A stretch of DNA of 64,000 bases from Pseudomonas bijieensis (GCF_013347965.1 NZ_CP048810.1:4773501-4837500), one strand, 5' to 3'; shown: positions 18,424 to 28,149, counted from the first letter of the stretch. The notes: generated from the sequence alone by a model not told the origin. Numbers and translations: made by a program.

Positions 18424-20220
18424 ATGCCCGAGTACAAAGCCCCCCTGCGCGACATGCGCTTTCTGATCGATCACGTCTTCGATTTCCATGGCCGTTATGC
18501 CGAGCTGGGTGCCAGCGATGCCAGCCCGGACATGGTCAGCGCGATCCTCGAGGAAGGCGCCCGATTCTGTGAGAACGTGCTGGCGCCGCTCAATCGCTCT
18601 GGTGACGAAGAAGGTTGCCATTTCGACAACGGCGTAGTCACTACGCCTACAGGCTTCAAGCAGGCTTTCGCACAGTACGTGGAGGGCGGCTGGCATGGGC
18701 TGGCGGCGGACCCGGTGTATGGCGGCCAGGGCCTGCCCAGTTCCCTGGGCCTGGTCATCAGCGAGATGATCGGCTCCAGCAACACCTCCTGGGGCATGTA
18801 CCCGGGCCTGACCCACGGCGCCATGTCGGCGATTCACGCCCATGGCACCGAAGAACAGAAACAGACCTACTTGAGCAAACTCACCGCCGGCCAGTGGACC
18901 GGCACCATGTGCCTGACCGAAGCCCACTGCGGCACCGACCTGGGCATCATCAAGACCCGGGCCGCGCCCCAGGCCGACGGCAGCTACGCGATCTCCGGCA
19001 GCAAGATCTTCATTTCCGCCGGCGAACACGACATGAGCGATAACATCATCCACCTGGTGCTTGCCAAGTTGCCGGACGCCCCCGCTGGGACCAAAGGCAT
19101 CTCGTTGTTCATCGTGCCCAAGTTCCTGCCCGACGCCACGGGTGAGGCGGGGGCGCGCAATGGCGTTTCCTGTGGCTCGATCGAACACAAGATGGGCATC
19201 AAGGCGTCGGCCACTTGCGTGCTGAATTTCGATGGAGCCAAGGGGTTCCTGATCGGCGAGCCGAACAAAGGCCTCAACTGCATGTTCACCATGATGAATC
19301 ATGCCCGGCTCGGCACTGGCATGCAGGGCCTGTGCCTGGGAGAAGCGAGCTTCCAGGGCGCGATCAAATACGCCAACGAACGTTTGCAGATGCGCGCGCT
19401 GACCGGTCCCAAGGCGCCGGAAAAAGTCGCCGACCCGATCATCGTCCATCCCGATGTGCGCAGGATGTTACTGACCATGAAGGCCTTCAACGAAGGCAAC
19501 CGGGCGTTGACGTATTTCACCGCGCAACTGTTGGACACCGCGCACCTGAGCCAAGACGAAGCAGCCCGCCAGGACGCCGAGGACCTGCTGGCGTTCCTCA
19601 CCCCGATCTGCAAAGCCTTCATGACCGACACCGGGCTGGAGGTGACCAACCACGGCATGCAGATATTTGGCGGCCACGGCTTCATTCGCGAGTGGGGTAT
19701 GGAGCAGTTGGTGCGTGACTGTCGCATTGCGCCGATCTATGAAGGCACCAACGGCATCCAGGCCTTGGATCTATTGGGGCGCAAGGTGCTGGGCAGCCAG
19801 GGCAAGCTGCTGCGTGGCTTCACTAAAATCGTCCACAAATTCTGCGCTGCGAATGCCGGACATCCGCAGCTCAAGGATTACGTCGCGCAACTCGACGGCC
19901 TCAACCAGCAATGGGGCGAGCTGACTACCCGGGTCGGCATGGCGGCCATGAAGAACCCGGACGAAGTGGGTGCCGCCTCCGTGGATTATCTGATGTACAG
20001 CGGTTACATCATCCTGGCCTACCTGTGGCTGCGCATGGCCTTGGTGGCCCAGGCGCAACTCGACGGTGGCAATGGCGATGGGGATTTCTGCCGGGGCAAA
20101 CTGGTCACCTGCGAGTTTTACTTCAAGCGCCTGCTGCCACGCACGACCGCCCATCGGGCCGCCATCGAGGCTGGAAGTGACTGCTTGATGAAGATGCCAG
20201 CGGAGTTGTTTGCTCTCTGA
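18424..20220 (+). CDS. FadE-type acyl-CoA dehydrogenase, paralogue 2
   Basis: 598 residues, same family and architecture as its neighbours. It starts MPEYKAPLRDMRFLIDHVFD after a GGAG ribosome-binding site. FAD/substrate blocks are MCLTEAHCGTDLG and [14 protein letters not shown]; the catalytic base is Glu440 in IYEGTNGIQALDL. It is closer in sequence to paralogue 1 than to paralogue 3 across the substrate-binding middle (for example MYPGLTHGAMSAIH versus [14 protein letters not shown]). No PsrA-like site was seen upstream. It may be co-transcribed with the GGDEF gene, whose stop is only 92 bases before. Confidence 0.93.
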   Translation: MPEYKAPLRDMRFLIDHVFDFHGRYAELGASDASPDMVSAILEEGARFCENVLAPLNRSGDEEGCHFDNGVVTTPTGFKQAFAQYVEGGWHGLAADPVYGGQGLPSSLGLVISEMIGSSNTSWGMYPGLTHGAMSAIHAHGTEEQKQTYLSKLTAGQWTGTMCLTEAHCGTDLGIIKTRAAPQADGSYAISGSKIFISAGEHDMSDNIIHLVLAKLPDAPAGTKGISLFIVPKFLPDATGEAGARNGVSCGSIEHKMGIKASATCVLNFDGAKGFLIGEPNKGLNCMFTMMNHARLGTGMQGLCLGEASFQGAIKYANERLQMRALTGPKAPEKVADPIIVHPDVRRMLLTMKAFNEGNRALTYFTAQLLDTAHLSQDEAARQDAEDLLAFLTPICKAFMTDTGLEVTNHGMQIFGGHGFIREWGMEQLVRDCRIAPIYEGTNGIQALDLLGRKVLGSQGKLLRGFTKIVHKFCAANAGHPQLKDYVAQLDGLNQQWGELTTRVGMAAMKNPDEVGAASVDYLMYSGYIILAYLWLRMALVAQAQLDGGNGDGDFCRGKLVTCEFYFKRLLPRTTAHRAAIEAGSDCLMKMPAELFAL

Positions 20221-20225
20221 CTGAA

Positions 20226-20277
20226 CCGTGGCGAGAGAGCTGCTCCATCCCAGTGGAAGCATGCTTCCTCGCCACGG
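20226..20277. repeat. Inverted repeat after fadE paralogue 2
   Basis: Ten-base perfect arms ccgtggcgag (20226-20235) and ctcgccacgg (20268-20277) separated by 32 bases. It looks like a degenerate REP-type hairpin rather than an intrinsic terminator, as no T run follows. Confidence 0.5.
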
Positions 20278-20391
20278 CAAATCCCTCAGCATATGCGGTG
20301 ACTAAAAATAACAAAACGGTCATGGGTTGACCCTATGTGTCTTAAAAGTTGTTGAGGTACACTCCAGCCACTGCAAAAACCGTTTTCATAC

Positions 20392-20405
20392 GAACCAACT
20401 GTTTA
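20392..20405. promoter_or_regulatory. Degenerate PsrA-like site before fadE paralogue 3
   Basis: GAACCAACTGTTTA keeps the spacer and most half-site bases of the perfect site at 14919 (CAAACAACTGTTTG) but departs at three positions. It lies 19 bases before the ATG of paralogue 3. It suggests shared, weaker control and is only tentative. Confidence 0.3.
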
Positions 20406-20423
20406 GATCCTGCGAGGTTTGCC

Positions 20424-22202
20424 ATGGCTGACTACAAAGCGCCCCTGCGCGATATGCGCTTCGTCCTCAATGAAGTGTTCGAGGTCGCGAAACTCTGGGC
20501 CCAACTGCCGGCGCTGGCCGACACCGTAGATGCCGAGACGGTCGAAGCGATCCTTGAAGAAGCTGGCAAAGTCACCAGCAAAAGCATCGCTCCCCTCAGT
20601 CGCGCCGCTGACGAAGAAGGCTGCCACTGGGCCGACGGCGCTGTCACCACGCCGGCAGGTTTCCCACAGGCCTACAAGACTTACGCCGAAGGCGGCTGGG
20701 TCGGTGTCGGCGGTGATCCGACGTACGGCGGCATGGGCATGCCCAAGGCCGTTTCGGCCCAGGTCGAGGAAATGGTCAACTCCGCCAGCCTGTCCTTCGG
20801 TCTGTACCCGATGCTGACCGCCGGCGCTTGCCTGTCGATCAATGCCCATGCCAGCGAAGAGCTGAAGGCGGCGTACCTGCCGAACATGTACGCCGGTATC
20901 TGGGCCGGTTCCATGTGCCTGACCGAGCCTCATGCTGGTACAGACCTGGGAATCATCCGCACCAAGGCCGAACCCCAGGCCGACGGCTCCTACAAGGTCA
21001 GCGGCACGAAGATTTTCATCACTGGCGGCGAACACGATCTCACCGAGAACATCATCCACCTGGTGTTGGCGAAACTGCCGGACGCGCCGGCAGGCCCGAA
21101 AGGCATTTCCTTGTTCCTGGTGCCCAAGTTCATGGTCAATGCCGACGGCAGCCTGGGCGCGCGCAACCCGGCCAACTGCGGCTCGATCGAACACAAGATG
21201 GGTATCCAGGCATCCGCCACTTGCGTGATGAACTTCGACGAAGCCGTGGGTTACCTGGTAGGCGAACCGAACAAAGGCCTGGCGGCGATGTTCACCATGA
21301 TGAACTACGAGCGCCTGGGCGTGGGTATCCAAGGCCTGGCCTCCGGTGAGCGTTCCTACCAGAACGCCGTCGAATACGCCCGTGATCGCCTGCAAAGCCG
21401 CTCGCCAACCGGTGCGCAAAACAAGGACAAGGTCGCCGACCCGATCATCGTCCATCCCGACGTGCGCCGGATGTTGCTGACCATGAAAGCCTCGAACGAA
21501 GGTGGCCGGGCATTCTCCACTTACGTGGCGATGCAATTGGATACCGCCAAGTTCAGTGAGGACCCTGCCACCCGTAAGCGCGCCGAGGACTTGGTGGCGT
21601 TGCTGACGCCGGTGGCGAAGGCTTTCCTGACCGACCTGGGCTTGGAAACCACGGTCCACGGCCAACAGATTTTCGGCGGCCACGGCTATATCCGTGAATG
21701 GGGGCAAGAACAACTGGTGCGCGATGTGCGTATCACCCAGATCTACGAAGGCACCAACGGTATCCAGGCGCTGGACCTGGTAGGGCGCAAGATCGTCGGC
21801 AGCGGCGGTGCGTTCTACAAGTTGTTTGCCGATGAAATCCGCCACTTCACCGCCACCGCTAGCAGCGACCTGGCGGAGTTCACCACGCAGCTGAACGATG
21901 CGGTCGGTACGTTGGATGAACTGACTGAATGGCTGCTGGATCGGGCGAAGAGCAACCCGAACGAAATCGGCGCGGCGTCGGTGGAGTATCTCCAGGCATT
22001 TGGCTACACCGCCTATGCCTACATGTGGGCACTGATGGCCAAGGCTGCCTTGGGCAAAGAAAGCCAGGATGATTTCTACACGAGCAAACTGGGCACGGCA
22101 CGGTTCTACTTCGCCCGTCTGCTGCCACGTATCCACTCGCTGAGTGCTTCGGTGAAAGCGGGCAGCGAGTCGCTGTTCCTGTTGGAGCCCGGGCAGTTCT
22201 AA
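20424..22202 (+). CDS. FadE-type acyl-CoA dehydrogenase, paralogue 3
   Basis: 592 residues. The start [20 protein letters not shown] aligns with the other two paralogues; the frame is open upstream but without homology. Signatures are MCLTEPHAGTDLG, KIFITGGEHDLTEN and the catalytic Glu442 in IYEGTNGIQALDLVGRK. It differs most from the other two in the substrate-binding region (SLSFGLYPMLTAGACLSINA), so a different chain-length range is plausible. It is the last gene before the GacA box and rsmY. Confidence 0.93.
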   Translation: MADYKAPLRDMRFVLNEVFEVAKLWAQLPALADTVDAETVEAILEEAGKVTSKSIAPLSRAADEEGCHWADGAVTTPAGFPQAYKTYAEGGWVGVGGDPTYGGMGMPKAVSAQVEEMVNSASLSFGLYPMLTAGACLSINAHASEELKAAYLPNMYAGIWAGSMCLTEPHAGTDLGIIRTKAEPQADGSYKVSGTKIFITGGEHDLTENIIHLVLAKLPDAPAGPKGISLFLVPKFMVNADGSLGARNPANCGSIEHKMGIQASATCVMNFDEAVGYLVGEPNKGLAAMFTMMNYERLGVGIQGLASGERSYQNAVEYARDRLQSRSPTGAQNKDKVADPIIVHPDVRRMLLTMKASNEGGRAFSTYVAMQLDTAKFSEDPATRKRAEDLVALLTPVAKAFLTDLGLETTVHGQQIFGGHGYIREWGQEQLVRDVRITQIYEGTNGIQALDLVGRKIVGSGGAFYKLFADEIRHFTATASSDLAEFTTQLNDAVGTLDELTEWLLDRAKSNPNEIGAASVEYLQAFGYTAYAYMWALMAKAALGKESQDDFYTSKLGTARFYFARLLPRIHSLSASVKAGSESLFLLEPGQF

Positions 22203-22214
22203 AAGCTGACATTG

Positions 22215-22232
22215 TGTAAGCAAACGCTTACA
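22215..22232. promoter_or_regulatory. GacA upstream activating sequence (GacA box)
   Basis: TGTAAG-CAAACG-CTTACA is an exact match to the GacA box TGTAAG-N6-CTTACA. It sits in a larger perfect palindrome (22210-22237, 12-bp arms). Its centre is about 67 bases upstream of the predicted rsmY start. This is the hallmark of promoters driven by the phosphorylated response regulator GacA. Confidence 0.92.
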
Positions 22233-22289
22233 CAATGTGCTGGCATTTTCCCTCTATCAGTAGATTGGATCCAGGGCTAATCTACTTCA

Positions 22290-22411
22290 CATGGACGTCG
22301 CGCAGGATGCGCAGAGCAACAACACGGACACGTAGGATTCTGCCAGGAAGGCGGAGTGAAAGGGATGTCAGGGAAACAGTCTGCAAAGCCCCGCTTCGGC
22401 GGGGTTTTCTT
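22290..22411 (+). ncRNA. rsmY: RsmY regulatory RNA
   Basis: An RNA of about 120 nt, the normal RsmY length, from a -10-like TAATCT (22278-22283) to an intrinsic terminator. It carries eight GGA triplets (at 22293, 22305, 22326, 22335, 22346, 22353, 22363 and 22372). Several are shown in hairpin loops, such as gcgc-AGGAT-gcgc at 22300-22312 and gcc-AGGAA-ggc. Such loops bind and sequester the translational repressors RsmA/RsmE. The 5' part resembles P. aeruginosa RsmY. Its place after the fadE cluster agrees with the rsmY region of P. aeruginosa once the denitrification genes are removed. The upstream GacA box makes it part of the Gac/Rsm cascade. RsmX is the main alternative; synteny favours RsmY. 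Confidence 0.88.
22385..22411 (+). terminator. Intrinsic terminator of rsmY
   Basis: Stem gccccgc / gcggggt around a UUCG tetraloop, followed by TTTTCTTTT. It forms the 3' end of the RsmY transcript. Confidence 0.9.
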
Positions 22412-22545
22412 TTGCCTGCGTTTTTTGTCGTGAGTGGATTTGGCCGTTCGGCCGCCAGCCTGATTGTTTTTCACTGAACCCTGACGAGCGGTCGTGGGTC
22501 AATGAGCTATATGGCAACGTAGCCATCGCCAATCAGGAGTCATCC

Positions 22546-22704
22546 ATGGATATCATTCGAATCATCATCGCCATTCTGCTGCCGCCGTTGGGGGTTTTCC
22601 TGCAGGTCGGTTTTGGCGGGGCCTTCTGGCTGAATATCCTGCTGACCCTGTTGGGTTACATCCCCGGCATCGTGCATGCGGTGTACATCATCGCCAAGCG
22701 CTGA
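22546..22704 (+). CDS. YqaE/Pmp3-family small membrane protein
   Basis: A 52-residue peptide starting MDIIRIIIAILLPPLGVFLQ with two hydrophobic helices around LLPPLGVFLQVGFGGAFWLN. This is the defining pattern of the Pmp3 (UPF0057) family. Family members sit in the membrane and in fungi and plants affect membrane potential under salt stress; in bacteria the role is unclear. A clear AGGAG lies seven bases before the ATG. It stands alone between rsmY and a REP pair. Confidence 0.93.
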   Translation: MDIIRIIIAILLPPLGVFLQVGFGGAFWLNILLTLLGYIPGIVHAVYIIAKR

Positions 22705-22735
22705 ACCGGCATGATTAATAGGCTGGTTGGAAACC

Positions 22736-22825
22736 CTGTGGGAGCGAGCCTGCTCGCGATATCGGTTTATCAGTCTCGGAGATGTTGACTGAACCATTGC
22801 TATCGCGAGCAGGCTCGCTCCCACA
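22736..22825. repeat. REP inverted pair
   Basis: Arms ctgtgggagcgagcctgctc and atcgcgagcaggctcgctcc around a spacer of about 42 bases. It lies between the Pmp3-family gene and the 3' end of the prolyl-oligopeptidase gene. Confidence 0.85.
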
Positions 22826-22842
22826 TTGATTTTGCATTTCCC

Positions 22843-24693
22843 CTATGTGGGGCTATCCATCACCCTGCGATAGAACAACCATTCATGCTCCAGCGCATGC
22901 GCCTGGTTCGCAGCCTTGCGAAAGCCGTGACGCTCATCGGGATAGTAATGCGCCTCGACCGTAACGCCGTTCGCCTGTAACGCACTGACCATATCGCGGG
23001 TCTGCTGCGGCACGACTACGGCATCCAGCTCGCCCTGGAAAAAGATCACTGGTACGCGAATTCGATCGGCATGCAGCAGCGGCGTACGCGCGCGGTAGCG
23101 TTCGGCGTCCTGTTGTGGGTCGCCGATCAGCCAATCCAGGTAATCCCCTTCGAACTTGTGCGTGGCACGCCCCAGGGCGACAGGGTCGCTGACACCATAG
23201 AGGCTTGCGCCGGCGCGGAACACATCGTGGAACGCCAAGGCGCAAAGGGTCGTGTAGCCACCGGCACTGCCGCCCCGAATGAATGCGCGACGACCGTCGA
23301 TCAGGCCTTGTCCGTCGAGATATGCGACCACCGCGCAAGCGTCCTCGACATCTACCACGCCCCAATTCAAATGCAACGCCTGTCGATACGCCCGGCCATA
23401 GCCGCTGCTGCCACGGTAGTTGAGGTCGGCGACGGCAAAGCCACGTTGGGTCCAATACTGGATACGCGGATCGAACAGCGGATAACAGGCCGAGGTGGGG
23501 CCGCCGTGAATGAACACGACCAATGGTGGCTTCGCGGGTGCATTCATGGCCGGGTAAAAGAACCCGTGGGCGTCACCCGACGCGGATGGATAGCGCAGGG
23601 TTCGAGGGGGGCTGATCTGTTCGAGGGGCAACGGCGCGACGCCGCCGGCCAGCACTGCCACTGCGTGGTTATGGCGCTCAATGCTGATGACCGCCGATGG
23701 GCTGGTCGGTGAGGCGGCAACGGCGTAGATGAACCGTTCATCCAGCGCCAGGCTGCGAAAGCGGGTGTAGGTGCCGGTGAAGTCCTCATCGGCATCGTCG
23801 CTGTGGCACAGGCCCAGACGTCCGAAACCCGCGTCGGTCCAACTCGCCAGGTAGGTGTGTTCGTCCAGCGGCAGCCAGGTACGGCCACCCAGTTGCCATG
23901 GCGCCGGGGCGTGATCGGCTTGGGCGGAGGGCAGTGCTTGCAGGCCTTGAGGCGATTCCATCCAGGGTTGCCAGTAACCACCGCGATCAGTCAGGCAGTA
24001 AAGGCGACTGGACGCGTCGAAGCGCGGCTGCTGGATGGACTCCTCGCCATCGTTGCCCGCCACACAGCGCGGCTCACCCCAACCCTGGGCAGTGCGCTCG
24101 GCCAGCATCAACCGCGTTGCTGTCCAGGGTTGGTGCGGGCGGCTCCATTCAATCCAGGCGAGCCGCCGGCCGTCCGGGCTCACGGTCGGCGATGCATAGA
24201 AATCCGCGCCTTCTGCCAGCAGATGTCGCTGATGATCCGCCAACCCGATCGACACCAGGCGATGCTGGTTGGCCTGTTCTTCCACCGCCAATACCTGGCC
24301 GTCGGCGAAGCCAAGATCCCCATAGCGGCAGTCACCCGAGGTCAGCGCCACAGGCTGCTCGTCATTCAGGGATTGGTGGTACAGCTGCTGGTCAGCTTCA
24401 TTGACGAACAACACACCGTCATGGCTCAGGCAGAACGATCCACCGCCGTATTCATAGACCCGGCTGCGTACGCTGAACCCGTCCGGTGTCAGGCGGCGGG
24501 CCTTGGCATCTTGCCAATGCCAGATCCGGCAGGCGCCGTCTTCGGGACGGTATTCATTCCAGAACAAGCCGAGGGGCCCGACCTGCAGTTCGGCGAAGTC
24601 GGTGCCGGCGGCCACGGCCTGGGCGGCGCTGAAAGGGTCAGCCTTTGGCGATGAGGCGCGAGTTTCGTTCATTGCGGAAGGCCAGTTGCTCAA
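22843..24693 (-). CDS. Prolyl-oligopeptidase family (S9) peptidase of the PQQ cluster
   Basis: 616 residues: an N-terminal beta-propeller (~30-370) and a C-terminal alpha/beta hydrolase. The nucleophile is Ser476 in [11 protein letters not shown]; the acid is in GELDAVVVP and the His in DERHGFRK. There is no signal peptide, so it is probably cytoplasmic. It overlaps the end of pqqE and belongs to the same transcription unit. In other pseudomonads this gene is named pqqM or pqqG; a role in trimming PqqA or clearing peptide debris is plausible but not shown. Starts at 24693 or 24672 are both possible. Confidence 0.88.
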   Translation of the reverse strand: MSNWPSAMNETRASSPKADPFSAAQAVAAGTDFAELQVGPLGLFWNEYRPEDGACRIWHWQDAKARRLTPDGFSVRSRVYEYGGGSFCLSHDGVLFVNEADQQLYHQSLNDEQPVALTSGDCRYGDLGFADGQVLAVEEQANQHRLVSIGLADHQRHLLAEGADFYASPTVSPDGRRLAWIEWSRPHQPWTATRLMLAERTAQGWGEPRCVAGNDGEESIQQPRFDASSRLYCLTDRGGYWQPWMESPQGLQALPSAQADHAPAPWQLGGRTWLPLDEHTYLASWTDAGFGRLGLCHSDDADEDFTGTYTRFRSLALDERFIYAVAASPTSPSAVISIERHNHAVAVLAGGVAPLPLEQISPPRTLRYPSASGDAHGFFYPAMNAPAKPPLVVFIHGGPTSACYPLFDPRIQYWTQRGFAVADLNYRGSSGYGRAYRQALHLNWGVVDVEDACAVVAYLDGQGLIDGRRAFIRGGSAGGYTTLCALAFHDVFRAGASLYGVSDPVALGRATHKFEGDYLDWLIGDPQQDAERYRARTPLLHADRIRVPVIFFQGELDAVVVPQQTRDMVSALQANGVTVEAHYYPDERHGFRKAANQAHALEHEWLFYRRVMDSPT

Positions 24694-25807
24694 TGGTTTG
24701 CGTAGCGTGCTCGGCGTCTTCGCGCGCCTTAAGGATCACTCCGTGGTGTTCGGACTTGCTGCACACCGGGTCGGCGTTGCTCGCGTCCCCCGTCAGCATG
24801 AACGCCTGGCAGCGACAGCCGCCGAAGTCCTTTTCTTTTTCGTCGCAAGAGCGACACGGTTCGGGCATCCAGTCATAACCGCGGAAACGGTTGAAGCCGA
24901 ACGAGTCGTACCAGATGTGCTGCATGCTGTGGTCGCGCACGTTGGGAAACTGCACCGGCAGCTGTCGGGCGCCGTGACAGGGCAATGCCGTGCCGTCCGG
25001 CGTGACGGTGAGGAAAATGCTGCCCCAGCCGTTCATGCAGCCCTTGGGGCGTTCTTCATAGTAGTCCGGCGTGACGAAGATCAGCTTGCACGGATTACCT
25101 TCAGCTTCCAGCTTGGCGCGGTATTCGTTGGTGACGCGCTCGGCCCGCACCAATTGCTCCCGCGTGGGCAGCAGGCCGACGCGGTTGAGCTGTGCCCAGC
25201 CGTAGAACTGGCAGGTGGCGAGCTCGACGAAGTCGGCTTCCAGGGCGATGCACAGCTCGATGATACGGTCGATCTTGTCGATGTTGTGCCGATGGGTCAC
25301 GAAGTTCAGCACCATCGGATAGCCGTGAGCCTTCACCGCCCGGGCCATTTCCAGTTTTTGCGCGAAGGCTTTCTTCGAACCGGCCAAGAGGTTGTTCACC
25401 TGCTCGTCGCTGGCCTGGAAGCTGATCTGGATATGGTCCAGGCCGGCCTTTTTGAAGTCGCTGATTTTCTGTTCGGTCAAACCGATGCCGGAGGTGATCA
25501 GGTTGGTATAGAAACCCAGCCTGCGCGCCTCACCGATCAACTCGGCCAGGTCCTGGCGCACCAACGGCTCGCCACCGGAAAAACCCAGCTGCGCGGCGCC
25601 CATCTCTCGGGCCTCGCGAAAGACCTTGAACCACTGCTCGGTGCTCAGCTCCTTGCCCTGTTCGGCGAAGTCCAGCGGGTTGGAGCAGTACGGGCATTGC
25701 AACGGGCAGCGATAGGTCAGCTCCGCCAGCAGCCACAGCGGCAGGCCGACTTCAGGCTTGGGTGGCAGCCCGGTGGTCTCAGGCAAGTTCGATCCAGTGC
25801 TGTGCAC
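24638..25807 (-). CDS. pqqE: PqqA peptide cyclase (radical SAM)
   Basis: Forms the carbon-carbon bond between the Glu and Tyr side chains of PqqA, the first chemical step of PQQ synthesis. 389 residues. The radical-SAM cysteines are Cys34, Cys38 and Cys41 in [13 protein letters not shown]. The C-terminal SPASM domain carries further cysteines ([36 protein letters not shown]) for auxiliary clusters. I chose a GTG start at 25807 inside pqqD because a perfect GGAGG lies six bases before it. The resulting 29-base overlap suggests coupled translation with PqqD, its peptide-carrier partner. Confidence 0.95.
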   Translation of the reverse strand: MHSTGSNLPETTGLPPKPEVGLPLWLLAELTYRCPLQCPYCSNPLDFAEQGKELSTEQWFKVFREAREMGAAQLGFSGGEPLVRQDLAELIGEARRLGFYTNLITSGIGLTEQKISDFKKAGLDHIQISFQASDEQVNNLLAGSKKAFAQKLEMARAVKAHGYPMVLNFVTHRHNIDKIDRIIELCIALEADFVELATCQFYGWAQLNRVGLLPTREQLVRAERVTNEYRAKLEAEGNPCKLIFVTPDYYEERPKGCMNGWGSIFLTVTPDGTALPCHGARQLPVQFPNVRDHSMQHIWYDSFGFNRFRGYDWMPEPCRSCDEKEKDFGGCRCQAFMLTGDASNADPVCSKSEHHGVILKAREDAEHATQTIEQLAFRNERNSRLIAKG

Positions 25808-26054
25808 GGGCGACCTCCATGAATTGCTCGATGTCGTCACCGAGTTCCGGCACGTCCGGGAACTGCTTGGCCAACTCGTCGATGATGGCCGCGACATCCC
25901 GTTCGCCGTCGATCAGACCGCCGATCAGCGACGCGCTGTCGTTCAGCTTGATCATGCCTTCAGGATAGAGCAGCACGTGGCCCTTCTGTGCCGGTTCGTA
26001 CTGGAAGCGATAGCCGGGGCGCCAGCGCGGGGTTTTACTGCGGTCGAAACTCAT
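25779..26054 (-). CDS. pqqD: PQQ biosynthesis peptide chaperone
   Basis: 91 residues, the standard length. It binds PqqA and presents it to PqqE. The sequence fits the family: [20 protein letters not shown], then [20 protein letters not shown] and a C-terminal acidic helix. The ATG overlaps the pqqC stop, and the pqqE start lies inside the gene. Confidence 0.95.
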   Translation of the reverse strand: MSFDRSKTPRWRPGYRFQYEPAQKGHVLLYPEGMIKLNDSASLIGGLIDGERDVAAIIDELAKQFPDVPELGDDIEQFMEVARAQHWIELA

Positions 26055-26803
26055 AAGGCGATCCCTTTGTGCCACACCCGTTGCGCGGTCACGCTGTGGT
26101 AGGGCGGACGGTTCAATTCGTAGGCCATGCTCATGGCGTCGAGCATGCTCCAAAGGATGTCCAGTTTGAACTGGAGAATCTCCAGCATGCGCTCCTGCCC
26201 GGCGCGGGTGGTGTAGTGCTGCAAGGTAATCGCCAGGCCATGTTCCACATCGCGCCGGGCCTGGCTCAGACGGGTGCGAAAGTATTGGTAGCCGGTCGGG
26301 TCGATCCACGGGTAGTGCTGCGGCCAAGTGTCGAGGCGCGACTGGTGGATCTGCGGGGCGAACAGTTCGGTCAGCGAGCTGCTGGCGGCTTCCTGCCAAC
26401 AGGCCCGGCGGGCGAAGTTGACATAAGCATCCACCGCGAAACGCACACCCGGGAGCACCAGTTCCTGGGAACGCAGTTGATCGGGATCCAGGCCCACCGC
26501 CTGGCCCAGCCGCAGCCAGGCTTCGATACCACCGTCCTCGCCGGGCGCGCCGTCATGGTCGAGCAGGCGCTGGATCCACTCGCGACGGATCTCCCGATCC
26601 GGGCAGTTGGCCAGGATCGCGGCATCCTTGAGCGGGATGTTCACCTGATAGTAAAACCGGTTGGCGACCCAACCCTGGATCTGCTCGCGAGTGGCGCGGC
26701 CTTCATACATCGCCACGTGATACGGGTGATGGATGTGGTAATACGCGCCCTTGGCGCGCAGGGCCGCTTCGAACTCGGTGGGGGACAGGGGGGTGTCAGT
26801 CAT
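26051..26803 (-). CDS. pqqC: Pyrroloquinoline-quinone synthase
   Basis: A cofactor-free oxidase of the TENA/HO-like fold that carries out the final ring closure and eight-electron oxidation to PQQ. 250 residues. Active-site segments visible are [31 protein letters not shown] and [20 protein letters not shown]. It overlaps pqqD by four bases. A REP pair lies in the gap after pqqB. Confidence 0.96.
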   Translation of the reverse strand: MTDTPLSPTEFEAALRAKGAYYHIHHPYHVAMYEGRATREQIQGWVANRFYYQVNIPLKDAAILANCPDREIRREWIQRLLDHDGAPGEDGGIEAWLRLGQAVGLDPDQLRSQELVLPGVRFAVDAYVNFARRACWQEAASSSLTELFAPQIHQSRLDTWPQHYPWIDPTGYQYFRTRLSQARRDVEHGLAITLQHYTTRAGQERMLEILQFKLDILWSMLDAMSMAYELNRPPYHSVTAQRVWHKGIAL

Positions 26804-26853
26804 TTCGGTCTCCGGGAAATGCCCGTGGGTTCTGTGGCGTCAGGGTTGGCCCC

Positions 26854-26944
26854 ATCGCGAGCAAGCTCGCTCCCACACTGGTTTTGCTGTGAGTCAGATA
26901 TCCAGTACGACTCGGACTACTGTGGGAGCGAGCCTGCTCGCGAT
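26854..26944. repeat. REP inverted pair inside the pqq operon
   Basis: Arms atcgcgagcaagctcgctcc and tgtgggagcgagcctgctcg with a 43-base spacer, in the 212-base gap between pqqB and pqqC. It may uncouple or stabilise parts of the pqq transcript. Confidence 0.85.
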
Positions 26945-27015
26945 AGCGTTCTGTCAGCCAGCGTCAATCTTGACTGGCACACTGCAAGCTCACCCCCACA
27001 TTGGTTCCGCCTTTC

Positions 27016-27927
27016 CTACAACTCAATACTCATTCCGTCGTAAGCCACTTCAATCTTTCGGCGTACCAGTTCAGCCCGCTCGGGTGAGTCTTCATCCAGA
27101 ATCGGGTTGGTGTTGTTGATATGGATAAGGATCTTGCGCGGCAAGGGCAACTGCTCCAGCACTTCGATCATCCCGCCGGGACCGTTTTGTGCCAGGTGGC
27201 CCATTTCCCGACCGGTGCGCGTGCCGACGCCACGGCGCTGCATTTCATCGTCGTCCCACATCGTGCCGTCCACCAACAGGCAATCGCTGCCGGCCATAAT
27301 CTCCAGCAACTGTCCGTCGACCTTGCCCAGGCCCGGGGCATAGAACAGCTTGCCGCCGGTGCGCAGGTCTTCGACGATCAGGCCGATGTTGTCGCCCGGG
27401 TGCGGATCGAAGCGGTGCGGTGAATAGGGTGGGGCGGCGCTGCGTAATGGCAACGGCGTGAAACGCAGGTTCGGACAGGCCGGGATGGTGAAGCTCTGGT
27501 CGAGCTCGATGCGATTCCAGCTCAACCCACCGTTCCAGTGGGTCAGCATGTTGAACAGCGGAAAGCCGGTGCTCAGGTCCTCATGGACCATGTCGGTGCA
27601 CCAGACTTGATGTGGGCAGCCCTCACGCAGGCTGAGCAGGCCGGTGGTGTGGTCGATCTGACTGTCCATCAGAATGATGGCGCCAATGCCGGTGTCGCGC
27701 AGCGCCCGGCCTGGCTGCATCGGGGCGAAGCCCTGGAGCTGGGCGCGAATGTCCGGAGAGGCGTTGCACAGCACCCAGTTCACGCCGTCATCGGAAAGGG
27801 CTATGGACGATTGGGTGCGCGCCTGGGCCCGTAGGCTGCCGTTGCGAAAACCTGCGCAATTGGCGCAGTTGCAGTTCCACTGGGGGAAACCGCCACCGGC
27901 GGCAGAACCTAGAATCTGGACGAACAT
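27016..27927 (-). CDS. pqqB: PQQ biosynthesis protein PqqB
   Basis: 303 residues with a metallo-beta-lactamase-type fold. It acts as an iron-dependent hydroxylase on the tyrosine-derived intermediate. The opening [20 protein letters not shown] with the CNCANC cysteines is diagnostic. [11 protein letters not shown] holds the altered metal motif, and [12 protein letters not shown] is a late conserved block. It follows pqqA across an internal terminator-like hairpin. Confidence 0.96.
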   Translation of the reverse strand: MFVQILGSAAGGGFPQWNCNCANCAGFRNGSLRAQARTQSSIALSDDGVNWVLCNASPDIRAQLQGFAPMQPGRALRDTGIGAIILMDSQIDHTTGLLSLREGCPHQVWCTDMVHEDLSTGFPLFNMLTHWNGGLSWNRIELDQSFTIPACPNLRFTPLPLRSAAPPYSPHRFDPHPGDNIGLIVEDLRTGGKLFYAPGLGKVDGQLLEIMAGSDCLLVDGTMWDDDEMQRRGVGTRTGREMGHLAQNGPGGMIEVLEQLPLPRKILIHINNTNPILDEDSPERAELVRRKIEVAYDGMSIEL

Positions 27928-27950
27928 GGCTGCTCCATCTGCAAACCGAA

Positions 27951-27977
27951 ATAAAAACGCCTCGGCTGACCGAGGCG
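27951..27977 (-). terminator. Intercistronic terminator/attenuator between pqqA and pqqB
   Basis: On the minus strand, a perfect 8-bp stem CGCCTCGG / CCGAGGCG with a TCAG loop is followed by UUUUUAU. It lies 31 bases after the pqqA stop and 24 before pqqB. Partial termination here would give an excess of short pqqA message over the enzyme genes. Confidence 0.8.
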
Positions 27978-28007
27978 TAGTGCTGCGTGCTTAAGCGCCT
28001 GCAGCAT

Positions 28008-28082
28008 TCAACGGCTGGCGAAGTACATGGTGACTTCGAAACCGATACGCAGGTCGATATATGCGGGTTTGGACCAGGACAT
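28008..28082 (-). CDS. pqqA: PQQ precursor peptide
   Basis: A 24-residue ribosomal precursor, [20 protein letters not shown] plus FASR. Glu16 and Tyr20 provide all carbons and nitrogens of PQQ and show the conserved E-x3-Y spacing. An AAAGGAG ribosome-binding site lies eight bases before the ATG. Its promoter must lie in the 170 bases before pqqF ends. Confidence 0.96.
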   Translation of the reverse strand: MSWSKPAYIDLRIGFEVTMYFASR

Positions 28083-28149
28083 GGAAATACTCCTTTGGTT
28101 GGGCTGCTTTCGTTAGATGGAACGGGTGAGACCTATACATATAGTCCAC

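Noticed and set aside
22235..22477. Possible 80-codon gene over rsmY, and one on the other strand
   Set aside because: The region is a structured RNA with a terminator in the middle of the frame, and there is no ribosome-binding site or plausible protein.
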